A stretch of 24,783 nt of DNA from JBHWPB01 sp043424675 (GTDB taxonomy: Bacteria > Bacillota > Bacilli > Lactobacillales > Carnobacteriaceae_A). A program made the position numbers and the translations under genes. Location of the stretch: positions 1 through 24,783 of the forward strand of contig JBHWPB010000096.1 in the NCBI GenBank assembly GCA_043424675.1, written 5' to 3'. Position 1 is the first letter of the stretch. Each line of letters opens with the position of its first letter. Under the pieces are notes generated by a model that saw nothing but the letters and a program-made list of their open reading frames with translations, ran no database searches and had not been told where the DNA came from. Positions 1 through 8,427 of the stretch are shown in pieces.

Positions 1-109
1 TTTGTCTAGTTAAATTGACAACAAACCGAAGGCCATGATCAACCGCAGCAAAAAATACCTCGTTTAAAGCACAATCCGACTAAACAATTTTTTGGCAGAT
101 CTTCAATTA

Positions 110-123
110 GTGAAGCGCTTACA
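110..123. promoter_or_regulatory. cre-like catabolite-repression site upstream of glgB
   Basis: The 14 bases at 110-123 read GTGAAGCGCTTACA. Read on the minus strand they match 12 of 14 positions of the CcpA cre consensus TGWAANCGNTWNCA, with a perfect AAGCGCTT core. The site lies about 100 bases before glgB and just ahead of a TATTAT hexamer (125-130) that could be a -10, although its -35 (TTCAAT, 102-107, 17-base spacing) is weak. Glycogen genes in lactic acid bacteria are known to respond to carbon source, so CcpA control fits. The role is inferred from sequence alone. Confidence 0.45.
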
Positions 124-226
124 CTATTATGTTATATTAGGAGTAGAAAGATAATGATTTTGATGGTGAAAAGTTAATTATGTGATAGACTTATTTTATA
201 GTAGGTGGCAAGGAGGTGAGATATTT

Positions 227-2197
227 ATGAATAATGATTTAGAAAAAAGGGTGTACTTATTTAACAAAGGGGAATACTTCGATTCTTACCTCACCTATGG
301 AGCACATCCTGTTGAAAATAAAGAAAACACCTTTCGATTCACGGTATGGGCGCCGGCTGCTCGAGCAGTTTCTGTAGTGGGGGATTTTACAGATTGGAGT
401 GAAGAAGTTTCTTTAACAAAAGTTGGAGAAACGGGAACATGGACAGGTATAGTAAGCGAGGTCTTCGAGGGGCAAAGCTACAAGTATCGCGTGGTTCAGG
501 CGGATGGTACAATAAAATATAAAATTGATCCTTTTGGATTCGAATTTGAAGTCCGGCCGAAAGATGCCACCATTATTAAACGACTGCCTCAAAGGGAGTG
601 GCAAGACCAAGAGTGGATGGAAAAACGTGAAAAAAATTCAATTTACCGGCAACCTGTCAATATTTATGAAGTTCACTTATCTTCTTGGAAGCATCATGAT
701 AATGGAGATTGGTACAGCATTTCTGAATTAGAAGAAGAATTGATTCCTTATGCCAAAGAGATGGGGTATACCCATATCCAATTTATGCCATTAATGGAAC
801 ATCCCCTCGATGCGTCTTGGGGTTATCAAATCACAGGTTACTACGGTTTTAGTTCAAAATACGGTAAGATGGAAGACTTTCAACAGTTTGTTGAAACCTG
901 CCATTTAAATGGGATTGGGGTTCTAGTCGATTGGGTACCAGGTCACTTCAACCGCAACGATTATGCGTTGGCTTATTTTGATGGAACTCCCCAATTCGAG
1001 TACACTGATAAAAATCAAGCGGATAACAGGGGGTGGGGGGCCTTAAACTTCGATCTAGGAAAGTCAGAAGTTCAAAGTTTTTTAATCTCCAACGCTATTT
1101 TTTGGATGGAGATGTTCCATTTGGATGGCCTACGTGTGGATGCGGTGAGCAATATGCTCTACCTCGACTATGATGTCGGTCCGTGGACGCCAAACGAAGA
1201 AGGAACCAATATCAATTATCAAGGCATTGCTTTTTTACAGAAGTTAAATGAAGTGGTTTTCGATCGCTTTGCAGGCATCATGATGGCGGCTGAGGAAAGT
1301 ACTTCTTTTGATGGTGTCACACGTCCTGTTTACTCGGGAGGATTAGGCTTCAACTACAAGTGGAACATGGGTTGGATGAATGATACCCTCGAGTTCTTTG
1401 AGATGGATCCAGAATACCGCAAACATGCATTCAACTTGATTACTTTCTCGTTCATGTATACCTTCTCTGAGAACTTCATCTTGCCTTTTTCTCATGACGA
1501 GGTTGTCCACGGCAAGAAATCTCTGATGCACAAGATGTATGGAGATCGGTATAATCAGTTCGCCAGCTTAAGAACGATGGAAGCATATCGAATGACTTTT
1601 CCGGGTAAAAAGTTGGAGTTCATGGGGAGTGAATTTGGTCAGTTTCTCGAATGGCGTTTTCACGAGGGTTTATCTTGGTATAATCTCGAAGATGAAAAGA
1701 ATCAAAAACATCAATATTACATGCAGACGTTAAACAAGCTGTACCGTACTTATCCAGCCTTATGGGAGAATGACCATCATCCAGACGGTCTGCATATTCA
1801 AAAAGCAGATGATCCAGAAGAAACAGTTCTGATCTACAGACGGCAAGGTCTAAAACAAGGTGACTTTTTAATCATTGTTTTGAATTTTAGACCACATGAA
1901 TATTCAAGCTATGATATTGAGGTTCCTTATGCTGGGCGTTATGAAATTATCTTAAACACAGAAAGAAAAGAGTTCGGAGGCAATTGGATATCGGAAGAGA
2001 CAATGAAGAAATCACGACGAAACTCAGATGGATCCTTCAGTATCCACGTAACCTTGCCCGCGATGGGTGCCTTAATTATTGCTCCAGTGGTTCAAATACT
2101 CAACGACCATGAGTTAGAGGCAGAAATCGAAGAAATAAAGGATGATAGAGATGAAACACAGCTGAGTAACTTAGTGAACGACAGTAGGAGTTTCTGA
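227..2197 (+). CDS. glgB: 1,4-alpha-glucan branching enzyme GlgB
   Basis: GlgB cuts alpha-1,4-glucan chains and re-attaches them by alpha-1,6 bonds, making branched glycogen in the cytoplasm. An N-terminal CBM48-like domain (roughly residues 20-115, with TVWAPAA and VVGDFTDW) precedes a GH13 barrel. The four GH13 regions are visible: DWVPGHF (D235), LRVDA with nucleophile D305, AEEST with acid/base E356, and SHDE (H423-D424). The length of 656 residues is normal. I chose ATG 227 because AAGGAGGTGAG sits 6 bases upstream; an in-frame GTG at 182 has no comparable site and would add 15 unconserved residues. The C-terminal tail is acidic and charged. It is the first gene of glgBCDAP, preceded by a cre-like site. 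The identification is firm. Confidence 0.97.
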   Translation: MNNDLEKRVYLFNKGEYFDSYLTYGAHPVENKENTFRFTVWAPAARAVSVVGDFTDWSEEVSLTKVGETGTWTGIVSEVFEGQSYKYRVVQADGTIKYKIDPFGFEFEVRPKDATIIKRLPQREWQDQEWMEKREKNSIYRQPVNIYEVHLSSWKHHDNGDWYSISELEEELIPYAKEMGYTHIQFMPLMEHPLDASWGYQITGYYGFSSKYGKMEDFQQFVETCHLNGIGVLVDWVPGHFNRNDYALAYFDGTPQFEYTDKNQADNRGWGALNFDLGKSEVQSFLISNAIFWMEMFHLDGLRVDAVSNMLYLDYDVGPWTPNEEGTNINYQGIAFLQKLNEVVFDRFAGIMMAAEESTSFDGVTRPVYSGGLGFNYKWNMGWMNDTLEFFEMDPEYRKHAFNLITFSFMYTFSENFILPFSHDEVVHGKKSLMHKMYGDRYNQFASLRTMEAYRMTFPGKKLEFMGSEFGQFLEWRFHEGLSWYNLEDEKNQKHQYYMQTLNKLYRTYPALWENDHHPDGLHIQKADDPEETVLIYRRQGLKQGDFLIIVLNFRPHEYSSYDIEVPYAGRYEIILNTERKEFGGNWISEETMKKSRRNSDGSFSIHVTLPAMGALIIAPVVQILNDHELEAEIEEIKDDRDETQLSNLVNDSRSF

Positions 2198-2210
2198 AGG
2201 CAGTAAAAAA

Positions 2211-2251
2211 GGGGTGAAGGAAAGCGCCCAGGCGTTTTTCCAACTAAAATG
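2211..2251 (+). promoter_or_regulatory. Shine-Dalgarno, hairpin and start arrangement before glgC
   Basis: The only good ribosome binding site before glgC is GGGGTGA at 2211-2217, 31 bases from ATG 2249, and no in-frame start lies closer (an in-frame TAA is at 2204). Bases 2219-2241 form a hairpin: GGAAA pairs with TTTCC, then a G·T wobble with one bulged T, then CGCC with GGCG. Folding it removes 23 bases and leaves exactly 8 between Shine-Dalgarno and ATG, the usual spacing. Its 3' side carries five T residues, so it could also act as a weak intercistronic terminator. The function is inferred. Confidence 0.6.
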
Positions 2252-3388
2252 AATAAAGAAATTGTAGCGATGGTTTTAGCTGGCGGGAGAGGATCGAGAT
2301 TAGGAAAAATAACCAATGAAATCGCCAAACCAGCTGTCCCTTTCGGCGGGAAGTACCGTATTATCGATTTTGCATTAAGCAATTGTACAAATTCAGGAAT
2401 TATGAATGTAGGAGTTGTCACTCAATATCAGCCACAGATTTTAAATGAACATGTCGGAAATGGAGCACCCTGGGGGCTGAACCGTCATCAAGGGGGTGCA
2501 ACAATTTTACAGCCTTATACGAGTACAGATGGCGAAAAATGGTTTGAAGGGACAGCGCATTCTATTTATCAGAATATCAATTACATCGACCGTTATAACC
2601 CTGACCATGTTCTTATCCTTTCTGGAGACCACATTTATAAGATGGATTATGGGAAGATGCTTCGTTTCCATAAAGAAAAAAATGCAAAGCTTACCGTAGG
2701 CGTTTTACCCGTCGGGTGGGATGAAGCTTCGCGTTTTGGCATTATGAATACAGATGAGACAGATGCGATTATAGAGTTTGAAGAGAAGCCGAAAGAACCA
2801 AAGAGTAACTTGGCTTCTATGGGAATTTATATTTTTGACTGGCCCACTCTGCGACAGTATTTTATGGATGATAAAGATAATGAATTGATGGACTTTGGAC
2901 ATGACGTTATTCCAGCCTACCTTAAAAACGATGAGTCTGTCTATGCTTATTCTTTTACTGGCTACTGGAAAGATGTCGGAACTGTAGAATCTCTATGGGA
3001 GGCGAATATGGAGTTCATCGACCCCATACACGAGCTCAAGATTCGTGATACAGACTGGGTTATCTATACGAGAATTCCAACCACCTTACCTCAGCGCATC
3101 AGTGAAAACGCTGTTATTGAAAATTCAATCTTAGCAGATGGAGTAGTTGTCAGAGGGGCAGTTCATCATTCTGTTGTTTCTTATAATAGTGTTATTGAAG
3201 AGGGTGCAGTGGTTAAAGACAGCGTCATTATGCCGGGTGCAACGATTGGAAAGGGCGCTCGACTTGAAAATATTATTGTAGGAGAAAGTATGATTGTAGA
3301 AGCAGACTCTCGCTTCCTAGGAGAAGAAGAAAATATTCAGATTCTAGGCTATGAAGGAGAAGTCGGAGGGGATCCTTATGAGAAATAA
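2249..3388 (+). CDS. glgC: Glucose-1-phosphate adenylyltransferase, catalytic subunit GlgC
   Basis: GlgC makes ADP-glucose and pyrophosphate from ATP and glucose-1-phosphate, the committed step of glycogen synthesis. The nucleotidyltransferase fold starts with LAGGRGSRL (about residues 10-18) and PFGGKYRIIDF, which bind nucleotide. SGDHIY carries metal ligand D127, FEEKP the sugar-phosphate site, and GTVESLWEAN follows. From about residue 280 a left-handed beta-helix of hexapeptide repeats gives the C-terminal domain. The 379-residue length is typical. It overlaps glgD by 11 bases, so translation is probably coupled and the products likely form a mixed GlgC/GlgD enzyme. Its start lacks a normally spaced ribosome binding site (see the upstream hairpin). 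Confidence 0.97.
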   Translation: MNKEIVAMVLAGGRGSRLGKITNEIAKPAVPFGGKYRIIDFALSNCTNSGIMNVGVVTQYQPQILNEHVGNGAPWGLNRHQGGATILQPYTSTDGEKWFEGTAHSIYQNINYIDRYNPDHVLILSGDHIYKMDYGKMLRFHKEKNAKLTVGVLPVGWDEASRFGIMNTDETDAIIEFEEKPKEPKSNLASMGIYIFDWPTLRQYFMDDKDNELMDFGHDVIPAYLKNDESVYAYSFTGYWKDVGTVESLWEANMEFIDPIHELKIRDTDWVIYTRIPTTLPQRISENAVIENSILADGVVVRGAVHHSVVSYNSVIEEGAVVKDSVIMPGATIGKGARLENIIVGESMIVEADSRFLGEEENIQILGYEGEVGGDPYEK

Positions 3389-4529
3389 ATTAGCAGTAGT
3401 CTTAAATTTAGTTGAAAACGGTGAGGCTTTTTATCCTTTAACAAAAAAACGTCCGATTGCCACTCTTCCCTTTAACGGTAGGTATCGTCTGATAGACTTT
3501 TTATTTTCAAGTATGTATCATGCCGAACTACTTTCCGCTGCTATTTTTATTGGAGGTTCAGGACATTCGCTTTATGACCATATTCGTAACGGCGCATCGT
3601 GGGGGCTAGACTCGTCAATTGGAGGGGGCGTTTTCACACATTCTCGTATTCAGGAACAGTTAGAATATCTCGCTACTGATGATGAAAGATTTACTTACTA
3701 CGACAATCACAGATCCTATATCAATAAAACAAGCGCAGATATTGTTTTGATCGCAGGCTCTAGAGTGTTAACTCATATTGACTTGAATGCTTTTATAGCA
3801 AAACATCGTAGCTCAGATCATGCTGTCACTGCAGCCTATCATTCTTTCAATGATTGGCAGCCCTCTGCTCAAACGACTATTCAAGAGCTCACTCTAGAAG
3901 GCGGAGAGGTAAAAGGAATGCAACTCGTTAAAGGAGATAAGACCCAGCATACAGCTGGAATTCAAATGGCTATCGCAGATAAAGATTTTGTATTACAATC
4001 TATTGACATAGCAGAAGAAAATGGCGAAATTATTTCAACAGATAATATCATCAAGTATGCCTTGCAAGAAGATTTAGCTGTGGGCAGTTATGAGATAACA
4101 GGTTATGTAAAGATACTCGAAGATTTGAACGATTATTATGAAGCGAATATGGATATGCTGGATGAAAATAAATTTGAACAGCTCATGATTCAAGAAGGAG
4201 CGGTTGTTACTCGTTTCCATCACGGGGCTCCCACTTACTATGGCTCAGAGTCAAAAGTGCACTCCTCGAATTTAGCAACGGGATCGGTTGTCTTTGGAAA
4301 AGTTGATCATTCTATTATATTCAGAAAAACGTTTATAGCTCCGACAGCGTCCATCTCTCATTCTGTAATCATGAACAGCGCGAGAATTGGAGAAAAAGTC
4401 CACTTAGAATACTGTATCCTCGATAAAGATGTAACCGTAATAGATGGTGTGACTATCCAGGGAACGGCTCAAAATCCTGTAGTGGTCGAAAAAGGTGCAA
4501 TCGTTGCACAAGATATTATCCAATCATGA
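3378..4529 (+). CDS. glgD: Glucose-1-phosphate adenylyltransferase regulatory-type subunit GlgD
   Basis: GlgD is a GlgC paralogue of Gram-positive glycogen operons that partners GlgC and raises its activity. The fold is retained (PFNGRYRLIDF near residue 35, VGSYEITGYVK, then a C-terminal left-handed beta-helix), but catalytic signatures are lost. The glycine-rich AGGRGSRL loop is replaced by VLNLVENGEAF, and the metal-binding SGDHIY becomes AGSRVLTH. This supports a non-catalytic role. I chose ATG 3378 (383 residues) because GGAGGGG lies 6 bases upstream, inside the end of glgC. The next gene, glgA, follows after 19 bases. Confidence 0.95.
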   Translation: MRNKLAVVLNLVENGEAFYPLTKKRPIATLPFNGRYRLIDFLFSSMYHAELLSAAIFIGGSGHSLYDHIRNGASWGLDSSIGGGVFTHSRIQEQLEYLATDDERFTYYDNHRSYINKTSADIVLIAGSRVLTHIDLNAFIAKHRSSDHAVTAAYHSFNDWQPSAQTTIQELTLEGGEVKGMQLVKGDKTQHTAGIQMAIADKDFVLQSIDIAEENGEIISTDNIIKYALQEDLAVGSYEITGYVKILEDLNDYYEANMDMLDENKFEQLMIQEGAVVTRFHHGAPTYYGSESKVHSSNLATGSVVFGKVDHSIIFRKTFIAPTASISHSVIMNSARIGEKVHLEYCILDKDVTVIDGVTIQGTAQNPVVVEKGAIVAQDIIQS

Positions 4530-4548
4530 TACTTTGAAGGAGGATCTT

Positions 4549-5973
4549 ATGAAGGTTTTATTCACAGCTGCTGAATCTGCTCCCTTTTTTAAGACGGGCG
4601 GGCTTGGGGATGTCGCCGCCTCACTGCCTAAGGAGTTGGTGCGCCAAGGAATAGATGTCCGCGTCACCTTACCTCTTCATTCTAAAATGAAAATGGAGGA
4701 CCAAGAAGACTTGGAACTCCTCTCTGAATTCCATGTTCAGGTTGGACGAGAAGAAAAATATTGTGGAATTAAAAGTTTTAAACGAGAAGGTGTCATTTAT
4801 TATTTTGTCGATAACCTCGAATATTTCTTTCGGGACGAACTTTATGGATACGATGACGATGGGGAACGGTACTCTTTCTTCTCTATGGCAGTGATTGAAA
4901 TGATGGAAAAGATAGACTTTGTTCCAGAGGTGATCCACTGTAATGACTGGCACACGGCTTTGATTCCGGCGCTTCTCCAAGACAAATATCACTGGATTGA
5001 TGCTTATAAGAATATCTGTACGATCTTTACCATCCATAATTTGCGTTTCCAAGGGATCTTTGGAAAGAGCATCCTGTATGATTGGTTGGGAACAGGGGAG
5101 AATATCTTCCATGAACACGGCATAGAATACTATGGCGATGTGAACTTCTTAAAAGCAGGCGTTAATTTTGCCGATATTGTCACCACCGTCAGTCCATCTT
5201 ATGCAGAAGAAATTCAAACCGCCGAATTTGGTGAAGGGTTAGAAGGTATTTTGCGGTGGAACAGTTGGAAGCTCTCAGGAATCTTGAACGGTATCGACTA
5301 TGAAGTTAATAATCCTCAAACAGATGCTTCCCTCGTTAAGAATTATTCCAAGGAAAATGTAAGTGGAAAACAGGCTAACAAGCGAGCGCTTCAAAAGGAA
5401 TTTCATCTGCCGGAATCAGACGATATGCTGATTGGAGTAGTTTCTCGATTGACCTACCAAAAGGGTATGCATCTCTTGAATGATATATTAGAAGGACTAG
5501 GCAACTTGCCAGTTCAGCTTGTCATTCTGGGCACAGGGGAGAAAGAATTTGAACATAGCTTCAAATATTTTGAAACGAGATTTCCCGAGAAGATCAAGGC
5601 TGTCATTGATTTCGATGTGGAGCTCGCTCAAAGAATCTATGCAGGCAGTGATTTATTCCTGATGCCATCAGCCTTTGAACCGTGTGGCTTGTCGCAGATG
5701 ATTGCGATGCGTTACGGCACTCTTCCTCTTGTCCATGAAGTTGGGGGTTTGAAGGATACAGTAGAAGCCTACAACCAATATAGCGGAGAAGGTACGGGTT
5801 TTTCTTTCAATAATTTTTCTTCTTATTATTTATATCAAACAGTCCTTTATGCCGAAGAAATTTACCAAGACAAGGAAACATGGGAGACGATAATGAAGCA
5901 GGCTATGGAAAAAGATTTTTCATGGACAGAATCGGCAAGAGAGTATATTGCCCACTACCAATCAATTACTTAA
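4549..5973 (+). CDS. glgA: Glycogen synthase GlgA (ADP-glucose dependent, GT5)
   Basis: GlgA transfers glucose from ADP-glucose to the non-reducing ends of alpha-1,4-glucan. The N-terminal Rossmann domain opens with FTAAESAPFFKTGGLGDV; K15 of the KTGGLGDV motif binds ADP-glucose. The second domain holds VSRLTYQKG and the donor-site motif FEPCGLSQM (E377), which are GT5 hallmarks. The length of 474 residues matches the family. ATG 4549 is chosen because AAGGAGGAT is placed directly upstream; a longer in-frame reading from 4495 overlaps glgD and adds unconserved sequence. It lies between glgD and glgP (16-base gap) in one transcription unit. Confidence 0.97.
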   Translation: MKVLFTAAESAPFFKTGGLGDVAASLPKELVRQGIDVRVTLPLHSKMKMEDQEDLELLSEFHVQVGREEKYCGIKSFKREGVIYYFVDNLEYFFRDELYGYDDDGERYSFFSMAVIEMMEKIDFVPEVIHCNDWHTALIPALLQDKYHWIDAYKNICTIFTIHNLRFQGIFGKSILYDWLGTGENIFHEHGIEYYGDVNFLKAGVNFADIVTTVSPSYAEEIQTAEFGEGLEGILRWNSWKLSGILNGIDYEVNNPQTDASLVKNYSKENVSGKQANKRALQKEFHLPESDDMLIGVVSRLTYQKGMHLLNDILEGLGNLPVQLVILGTGEKEFEHSFKYFETRFPEKIKAVIDFDVELAQRIYAGSDLFLMPSAFEPCGLSQMIAMRYGTLPLVHEVGGLKDTVEAYNQYSGEGTGFSFNNFSSYYLYQTVLYAEEIYQDKETWETIMKQAMEKDFSWTESAREYIAHYQSIT

Positions 5974-5989
5974 CCATAAGGAGAAAATA

Positions 5990-8377
5990 ATGAATCTAAC
6001 GAAAAAAGAATTTCAAAATGATTTTAAGCTTTTGTTCGAGAGACTTTACCCGATTTCCTATGAAGAGGGCAGTCCGAGAAAATGGTTTCATACACTGGGG
6101 AAACTCGTGACTTCTTATAAAGCAGATGACTGGAAAGCGACGAAAAAGCGTTATGAAAAAGAGAAGCAAAAGCAAATTTATTATTTTTCTATGGAATTTT
6201 TACCCGGTCGCTTTTTAAAGAGTAACCTTTTTAATATGGGGATTTTAGATCTTGTATCAGAGGGGCTTGAAGAGTTGGGTATTTCACTTTCAGATATCGC
6301 TGATGCGGAACCGGAGCCGGGTTTAGGTAATGGTGGGCTAGGTCGTTTGGCTGCCGCTTTCATGGATTCGGGTGCATCGATTGACATTCCTCTTCACGGG
6401 AATGGACTCCGATATGACTATGGCTTGTTCAAACAGTGCTTTATTGATAATTACCAAGTGGAAGTCGAAGACGCCTGGTTAGAAAATGGCACTCCTTGGG
6501 ATTATCGCAATGAAAAAGAAGCTGTGGAAGTCGCTTATGGCGGTCACGTCTGGCTGAAAGAAAATAATGGAAGGTTCAATCCCATCTATGAAAATACTTA
6601 TAATGTTTTAGCTGTGCCTTATGATATGCAGATGATAGGTGCAGATAATAAAACAGTGAATACGCTCCGATTGTGGAAGGCAGAAGTTCCTTCTCGCAGT
6701 ACACATAAATTTAATACAAATCAAGATAAGGCTGACATCAAAGAAATTACGGAGAACTTATACCCTGATGATTCTACAGACGAAGGGCGCTTGTTACGGT
6801 TGAAACAGGAATACTTTTTAGTTTCTTCAGGAGTGCAAAGCATCGTAAATTCCTATTTAAAAAGAAATTTACCCATTGAAGATTTTGCTGACTATGTTGG
6901 GATTCATATTAATGACACTCACCCCGCTATGGCGATCCCAGAACTCATCCGTATTCTTTTAGATGACCTGGATTTAGAGTGGGATGAAGCCTTTAAGATT
7001 ACTGTCAATACTTTTTCATATACCAATCATACCGTTTTATACGAGGCTTTAGAGAAATGGCCGGTTATGATGTTGAAATCACTTCTACCGCGTATTTATG
7101 AAATAATTGAAGAAATCAACGACCGCCATACTCAACTTATCGTATTGAAGTATGGAGAAGAAGCTGCTTCAAGAACCGCTATTATTCAAAGCGGAGAAAT
7201 TCACATGGCGAATCTTTCAGTGATCGGAAGTCATAATGTGAATGGGGTAGCTGCTTTGCATACTGAAATATTAAAAAATGATTTGTTGGCAGATTTTTAT
7301 CATCTTTACCCTGACCGATTCATCAATCAAACGAATGGAGTCACTCAACGCAGATGGCTCTCTGTTTCCAATCCAGATCTTGCCCAAATGATCACAGAGC
7401 GTATTGGAGAAGGATGGGAAAAAGAACTAAACCAACTAGAGAAACTCAAAACGTTTTCAGATGATAAAGAAACCTTACAAACACTTGCTGAAGTGAAACG
7501 TAAAGACAAAGAGGAACTGGCCGCTTTTATCAAAGAAGAAACAGGAATTGACGTATCGCCTGATGCCCTCTTTGATTCCTTAATAAAACGGCTGCATGCT
7601 TATAAAAGACAAGACATGCAACTGCTCCACATCATTGATCGGTATCTCTATATTAAAGAGAACCCTGAAGCAGAAGTTCAGCCGCGCGTCTTTATTTTTG
7701 GAGCGAAAGCTGCCCCTGCTTATACTTACGCCAAGAAGGTGATCAAGGTTATCAATGAAGTCGCCGATTTAATCAACAACGATAAAGATATTGGCGATAA
7801 AATGAAAGTTATTTTCTTAGAAAATTACAGTGTATCGATTGCAGAGAAAATCATTCCAGCAACAGATCTCAGTGAACAAATCTCTCTTGCAGGCAAAGAA
7901 GCATCAGGGACCGGAAATATGAAGTTCATGATGAATGGGGCGCTTTTAATGGGAACAAGAGACGGAGCGAATGTAGAAATCATCCGAGAAGTTGGAGAAG
8001 ATAATGCTTTTGTCTTCGGCATGGTCGTAGAAGAAGTTAATCGCCTCAAAGAAAACGCTAGCTATAAACCGCTAGAAGAATATGAAAGTAATCCTCGCCT
8101 GAAGCGTGTACTGAATACCCTAGTTGATGGTACAATTCCTAATATACAAGCAGAAGGACATGTTATTTTTGATACGCTAGTTCATTATGGAGATGAATAT
8201 TTTGTTTTGAAAGATCTTCCTTCTTTTATCGAAGCGCAAAGAAAAGCAGATGAACTCTATCAAAACGAAGAAGCATGGTATAAAAAATCTCTGCTTAATA
8301 TCGCTTCTTCGGGTCCTTTTTCTTCAGATTACACGGTTAAGCGCTATGCCGAACAAATATGGGACTTAGAAAGTTAA
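5990..8377 (+). CDS. glgP: Glycogen phosphorylase GlgP (GT35)
   Basis: GlgP releases glucose-1-phosphate from glycogen ends using phosphate and pyridoxal phosphate. Family motifs include YYFSMEFLPGR near residue 64, EPEPGLGNGGLGRLAAAFMDS near 105-125, HINDTHPA, NGVTQRRW, and the cofactor loop GTGNMKFMMNG, whose K645 should form the PLP Schiff base. The length of 795 residues is typical. ATG 5990 is preceded by AAGGAG at 6-base spacing. It works against GlgA, so glycogen building and breakdown are encoded in one operon, as is usual in Firmicutes. A short CAAGA/TCTTG hairpin (8385-8399) follows but has no T-run, so read-through into the next gene is expected. Confidence 0.97.
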   Translation: MNLTKKEFQNDFKLLFERLYPISYEEGSPRKWFHTLGKLVTSYKADDWKATKKRYEKEKQKQIYYFSMEFLPGRFLKSNLFNMGILDLVSEGLEELGISLSDIADAEPEPGLGNGGLGRLAAAFMDSGASIDIPLHGNGLRYDYGLFKQCFIDNYQVEVEDAWLENGTPWDYRNEKEAVEVAYGGHVWLKENNGRFNPIYENTYNVLAVPYDMQMIGADNKTVNTLRLWKAEVPSRSTHKFNTNQDKADIKEITENLYPDDSTDEGRLLRLKQEYFLVSSGVQSIVNSYLKRNLPIEDFADYVGIHINDTHPAMAIPELIRILLDDLDLEWDEAFKITVNTFSYTNHTVLYEALEKWPVMMLKSLLPRIYEIIEEINDRHTQLIVLKYGEEAASRTAIIQSGEIHMANLSVIGSHNVNGVAALHTEILKNDLLADFYHLYPDRFINQTNGVTQRRWLSVSNPDLAQMITERIGEGWEKELNQLEKLKTFSDDKETLQTLAEVKRKDKEELAAFIKEETGIDVSPDALFDSLIKRLHAYKRQDMQLLHIIDRYLYIKENPEAEVQPRVFIFGAKAAPAYTYAKKVIKVINEVADLINNDKDIGDKMKVIFLENYSVSIAEKIIPATDLSEQISLAGKEASGTGNMKFMMNGALLMGTRDGANVEIIREVGEDNAFVFGMVVEEVNRLKENASYKPLEEYESNPRLKRVLNTLVDGTIPNIQAEGHVIFDTLVHYGDEYFVLKDLPSFIEAQRKADELYQNEEAWYKKSLLNIASSGPFSSDYTVKRYAEQIWDLES

Positions 8378-8427
8378 AGTTTGACAAGACCGTATCTTGG
8401 AAACAGGAAGAGATGTGAGGGATTGCT

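Noticed and set aside
1..90. Open frame on the minus strand (reading ALNEVFFAAVDHGLRF) entering from the left edge
   Set aside because: It is under 30 codons, has no start codon after its upstream stop, and matches no family I recognise. It could be the tip of a broken gene but cannot be supported.
2092..2421. 109-codon minus-strand frame across the glgB-glgC junction
   Set aside because: It is antisense to conserved coding sequence of both genes, has no family resemblance, and is a shadow of the plus-strand genes.
8381..8409. TTGACA consensus -35 between glgP and the GH13 gene
   Set aside because: No -10-like hexamer lies at 16-18 bases; position 8404 reads CAGGAA. The overlapping CAAGA/TCTTG hairpin is also too short for a terminator.
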